Shown one piece after another: positions 61,616-64,000 of a stretch of 64,000 nucleotides of DNA. Position 1 is the stretch's first letter, and the number at the start of each line of letters is the position of its first letter. A program made the position numbers and the translations under genes. The notes below the pieces were generated by a model. The model was not told where the DNA came from. It saw nothing but the letters and a program-made list of their open reading frames with translations, and did no database searches. Location of the stretch: positions 1 through 64,000 of the forward strand of contig LODT01000047.1 of assembly GCA_001606155.1 (NCBI GenBank), written 5' to 3'. Source of the DNA: Tieghemostelium lacteum. Taxonomy: Eukaryota; Evosea; Eumycetozoa; Dictyosteliales; Raperosteliaceae.

Positions 61616-61750
61616 TGTAAGAGATACAGTATTAACAGTTACGCTAAAAGGTCTTAAGATGATAGTCATCCATTCCTGACTACCTTTTATGTATACTTTA
61701 TACTAATCTATACTGTACTCTTGTGTAACTTGGTAAGGAGAATTCTTACA
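61616..61750. mobile_element. Family A 135-bp TIR element, opposite orientation
   Basis: The element begins TGTAAGAGATACAG and ends AATTCTTACA. It has the same length and content as 36409-36543 but in reverse. The two copies share the block 'gtcatccattcctgactacc'. The flanking four bases are not a clear duplication here. Confidence 0.78.
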
Positions 61751-61755
61751 TATCT

Positions 61756-62016
61756 ACAGTTGAAATCAATTTTTTTTTTGTTAAAGGCGCACCAATTGAT
61801 ACCCTTATGCCCAGACCCCTAACATGTAGGAGTTGGATCTAAAGTTTATTTATGTACATTGAAAAGGGCCATAAAATGGTCTGGTATTAGAATTTGTATT
61901 AGATTGTTAGTTTTGCACCAAGTCTTGGTGAACATTTTGATTTGAAATTTGATCGAGGATATACATTGGTTTTTTACCTTGTCTATAGTGGTACTGTGGT
62001 GGAGTCGCCAGTGTTT
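61756..62016 (-). mobile_element. 5'-truncated TRE-like LINE fragment
   Basis: The 3' end of the TRE-like element, minus strand (about 61770-62016), with its A-tail as T's at 61771-61779. It is closely similar to the copies at 24860 and 63353. The likely target-site duplication is ACAGTTGAA (61756-61764), matched on the right by ACAGTTG at 62017 once the 70-bp element inserted there is set aside. Unlike three other copies, no tRNA gene lies on its 5' side. Confidence 0.75.
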
Positions 62017-62023
62017 ACAGTTG

Positions 62024-62093
62024 TGTAGATATCTATCTTATAAGTAGTTCAATTGATTGGATTTACCAAGTACTTATAAGATAGATATCTACA
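62024..62093. mobile_element. 70-bp element with perfect 23-bp terminal inverted repeats
   Basis: The termini 62024-62046 and 62071-62093 are perfect inverted repeats of 23 bp (starting TGTAGATATC). Only 24 bp lie between them. GTTG flanks both sides (62020-62023 and 62094-62097). It is a deletion-type relative of family C, whose end TATCTACA is seen at 24841 and whose longer interior lies at 62915. Confidence 0.85.
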
Positions 62094-62097
62094 GTTG

Positions 62098-62700
62098 AAT
62101 GTAACATGAGGACTCATGAACTTTTGCAAACCTTCACCCAATTGGATAGCATATTTATACATCTCTTTAAAGGACACAAAGGTACCTCTCTTATGGATAT
62201 CTAAAGCCATATGTGGGTCTATAGCCTCCAAATAAATATCGATCAAAACTGGATCTGCCAGAGCTGGAACTATTTGAGATTTGATTAAATAAAATTTGGA
62301 GTTGAAATCCGAAAAATTTTCGCAATTGCTGAATCGTAGGCTCTTCAACTTATCAATTGGTTTGTAAGCTTGTCTGTTTTGATACGTCTCTAGAAGATGA
62401 TTATTGATTTTAATGTAAGTATCTTATTCCGCACTTTCTATAATTGACAAATATAGATCCAAAGGACCATCCAACAATTTAGCCAATTCTGATTTATATT
62501 TAGGGATGTTTACTTTATCATCCCTATCCAATTCAAAGTATGTAAAAATAACATTGATGGATTTACCATTCACATTATCAAAAATAAAATTTTTTTCTGC
62601 AAACATTACTAAAATTACTAAAAACAAAAGACGTGCTGGTCCAAGACAAACTAAAAAAGTGGATGTTGATCTTGACTCAATTGAGATTTAAACATTTCTC
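62098..62700 (-). mobile_element. Gag-like retroelement fossil, broken
   Basis: Two open segments on the minus strand (about 62098-62348 and 62424-62627) read like the core of a retrotransposon gag protein: 'YLEAIDPHMALDIHKRG' and 'FKEMYKYAIQLGEGLQKF' resemble the capsid-type gag fold of Ty3/gypsy elements. No protease, reverse transcriptase or LTR is visible. It is a small broken remnant of an LTR-type element, possibly Skipper-like, though the family is uncertain. It is older than the 70-bp element inserted at its edge. Confidence 0.5.
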
Positions 62701-62859
62701 TCGTGTCAATTTAAATCTCAAGTAAATATTTAAAATCTTAAAAAAAAAATAAAACACCCATTTGTATTGTAATTAAATTATAAGTGATATAGTTTTATTT
62801 AATTTTGTAAATCTATCTTTTCACGAAGGTTATCGCCAATGTAAAATACTAAGTAGAAT

Positions 62860-63045
62860 GAATAAATAATGAAGTACTTTATGTATAATTTAGTATATGG
62901 AAAATATAGAATGAATGAATGTATTTTATTAAATTATTATATAAATGATGATTTAGATATTATTATTATGATTATTGGATATTTGGAATATAATTCAGCA
63001 AAGTCCTTTGATTTACCAAAGTACTTATAGTATGCTGTACTCTTG
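62860..63045. repeat. Family C short repeat
   Basis: The interior from 'atgaatgtattttattaaatt' to 'accaaagtacttata' closely matches 24716-24830. Its right terminus runs into a family A end ('tactcttgtgtaacttggtaaggagc' at about 63040-63066). No coding content. Confidence 0.6.
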
Positions 63046-63183
63046 TGTAACTTGGTAAGGAGCATTTTTACAGATATCTACATGAAATCAAAATTTTTTG
63101 TTAAAGGTACATGAAATCAAAAAATATTCCTTTTTTTTTTTTTTACAAGTCTACAAAGGGAATTCCCATTGTAAAGTACTAAG

Positions 63184-63303
63184 TATTAACAGTTACGCTA
63201 AAAGGTCTTAAGATGATAGTCATCCATTCCTGACTACCTTTTATGTATACTTTATACTAATCTATATTGTACTCTTGTAACTTGGTAAGGAGCATTCTTA
63301 CAC
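63184..63303. repeat. Family A element, left end missing
   Basis: About 120 bp, near-identical to 61632-61750, from 'attaacagttacgctaaaagg' to 'gcattcttaca'. The left terminus TGTAAGAGATAC is absent. Confidence 0.75.
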
Positions 63304-63340
63304 CATTTGTAAATATATTCCTTTTTTTTTTTTTTTTTTT

Positions 63341-63895
63341 TTTACAGGTAAATTTTGTTAAAGGCGTACCAATTGATACCCTTATGCCCAGACCCCTAAC
63401 ATGTAGGAGTTGGATCTAAAGTTTATTTATGTACATTAAAAAGGGCCATAAAATGGTCTGGTATTAGAATTTGTATTAGGTTGTTATTTTTGCACCAAGT
63501 CTTAGTGAACATTTTGATTTGAAATTTGATCGAGGATATACATTGGTTTTTTACCTTGTCTATAGTGGTACTGTGGTGGAGTCTCCAGTGTTTGGACATT
63601 AGGCCGAATGTTTTTTCCCATTCTGCTCTTTTAGCTATATTCATCTTGTAGGTGACAGCTAGCCAGTTCAGTTCCATATCAATTTTATCGTGATTTTTCT
63701 TATTTCTCGAATACCATATGAAGTCAAACAATATAGCAATAAATGAACCCAATACTGGGTTGTTGATTTGGTTTAATATTCTTTGGTTCCATTGGTATCT
63801 ACTTGATAGAACTCTCTCTTGAATATTCTTTATGAAACCCAGTCTTTTACAGGTAAAGAATATGTGTTCTCACGTTATTTTTTTTTACAGGTAAA
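63341..63895 (-). mobile_element. Longest TRE5-like LINE copy, 44 bp upstream of tRNA-Thr
   Basis: A non-LTR retrotransposon 3' end of about 525 bp, minus strand. It includes the ORF2 C-terminus: a Cys-containing 'HIFFTCKRLGF' patch followed by 'FIWYSRNKKNHDK' and ending 'FNVHK', a layout typical of LINE ORF2 tails. A TGA lies just upstream of 'EHIFFTCK', so the upstream part of this frame is decayed. The T-rich flanks ending TTTACAGGTAAA (63341-63352 and 63884-63895) are the duplication. Its end is 44 bp before tRNA-Thr at 63940. The 3' UTR is the repeated 'gttaaaggcgtaccaattga' block. Confidence 0.85.
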
Positions 63896-63939
63896 TATAT
63901 TCCTATTAACATCTAACTATTATTTTTTTTGAATACAAA

Positions 63940-64000
63940 ACCTCTTTAGTATAGTGGCAGTACAAGGCTCTTGTAAAGCTTAGACCCTGGTTCAATTCCA
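63940..64000 (+). tRNA. tRNA-Thr(UGU), truncated by the window end
   Basis: The 61 visible bases are identical to the first 61 of the tRNA-Thr at 36155-36225: the same ACCTCTT acceptor strand, D-arm, TGT anticodon and T-arm start. The 3' acceptor strand lies outside the window. It has the same A at position 1. Confidence 0.92.

Noticed and set aside
62506-62691. 61-codon plus-strand frame
   Set aside because: Antisense to the gag fossil; no independent support.

Overview
The window looks like nuclear DNA of a social amoeba of the genus Dictyostelium. It is extremely AT-rich. Genes are densely packed with very short GT...AG introns (about 50-110 bp), coding regions carry long Asn, Gln, Thr, Ser and His runs, promoters are studded with T-tracts, and tRNA genes sit next to fragments of a tRNA-targeted non-LTR retrotransposon. 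I cannot name the species from sequence alone.

Layout. 1-8 kb: a SART3/Prp24-like splicing factor, an eIF4E/4E-HP-like protein, two neighbouring small secreted acidic repeat proteins, and a CaCA-type cation exchanger. 8-20 kb: ERCC1, HIRA, a vezatin/Inp2-like membrane protein, a glutaredoxin-like protein, an unrecognised 557-residue nuclear-looking protein, an oxysterol-binding protein, and an LRR-like protein with a frame break. 21-27 kb: a gene-poor accessory stretch with an AHSA1/SRPBCC protein, a Lys-rich small protein, a PLAAT/LRAT-like protein ending in a CaaX box, retrotransposon remnants, an intron-bearing tRNA-Ala and a PQ-loop protein. 27-35 kb: an RA-PH-CH-CH cytoskeletal protein, eIF6, METTL1/Trm8, DPM1 and lysyl-tRNA synthetase. 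35-37 kb: a mobile-element cluster around tRNA-Thr and tRNA-Asn. 37-60 kb: a 10-kb VPS13 gene, GDP-mannose 4,6-dehydratase, a SLOG-domain protein with a PIP-like tail, a UBL-VWA-E2 fusion, a secreted 2H phosphoesterase, NF-YC, mitochondrial ferredoxin, a Yippee protein and a PTP/DSP phosphatase. 61-64 kb: nested short inverted-repeat elements, retrotransposon fragments, a gag fossil and a tRNA-Thr cut by the window end.

Most genes are housekeeping and alternate in strand, giving very short shared divergent promoters (71 bp between METTL1 and DPM1, 96 bp between the glutaredoxin-like gene and its neighbour) and tightly convergent 3' ends. GDP-mannose dehydratase and DPM1 both act in GDP-mannose-linked glycosylation, and eIF6, METTL1, LysRS and the tRNAs serve translation, but nothing suggests operon-like co-regulation.

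The most interesting points are these. (1) Three 5'-truncated TRE-like retroelement copies have target-site duplications that end 43-44 bp upstream of three different tRNA genes. (2) The tRNA-Ala(UGC) has a 23-nt intron. (3) Short terminal-inverted-repeat elements carry clean 4-bp duplications, one shown by an empty-site comparison. (4) Unusual protein architectures occur: UBL-VWA-E2, PLAAT-like plus CaaX, and SLOG plus PIP-like. (5) Two clear one-base coding breaks lie in A-runs, with less certain splice-frame problems in two more genes.
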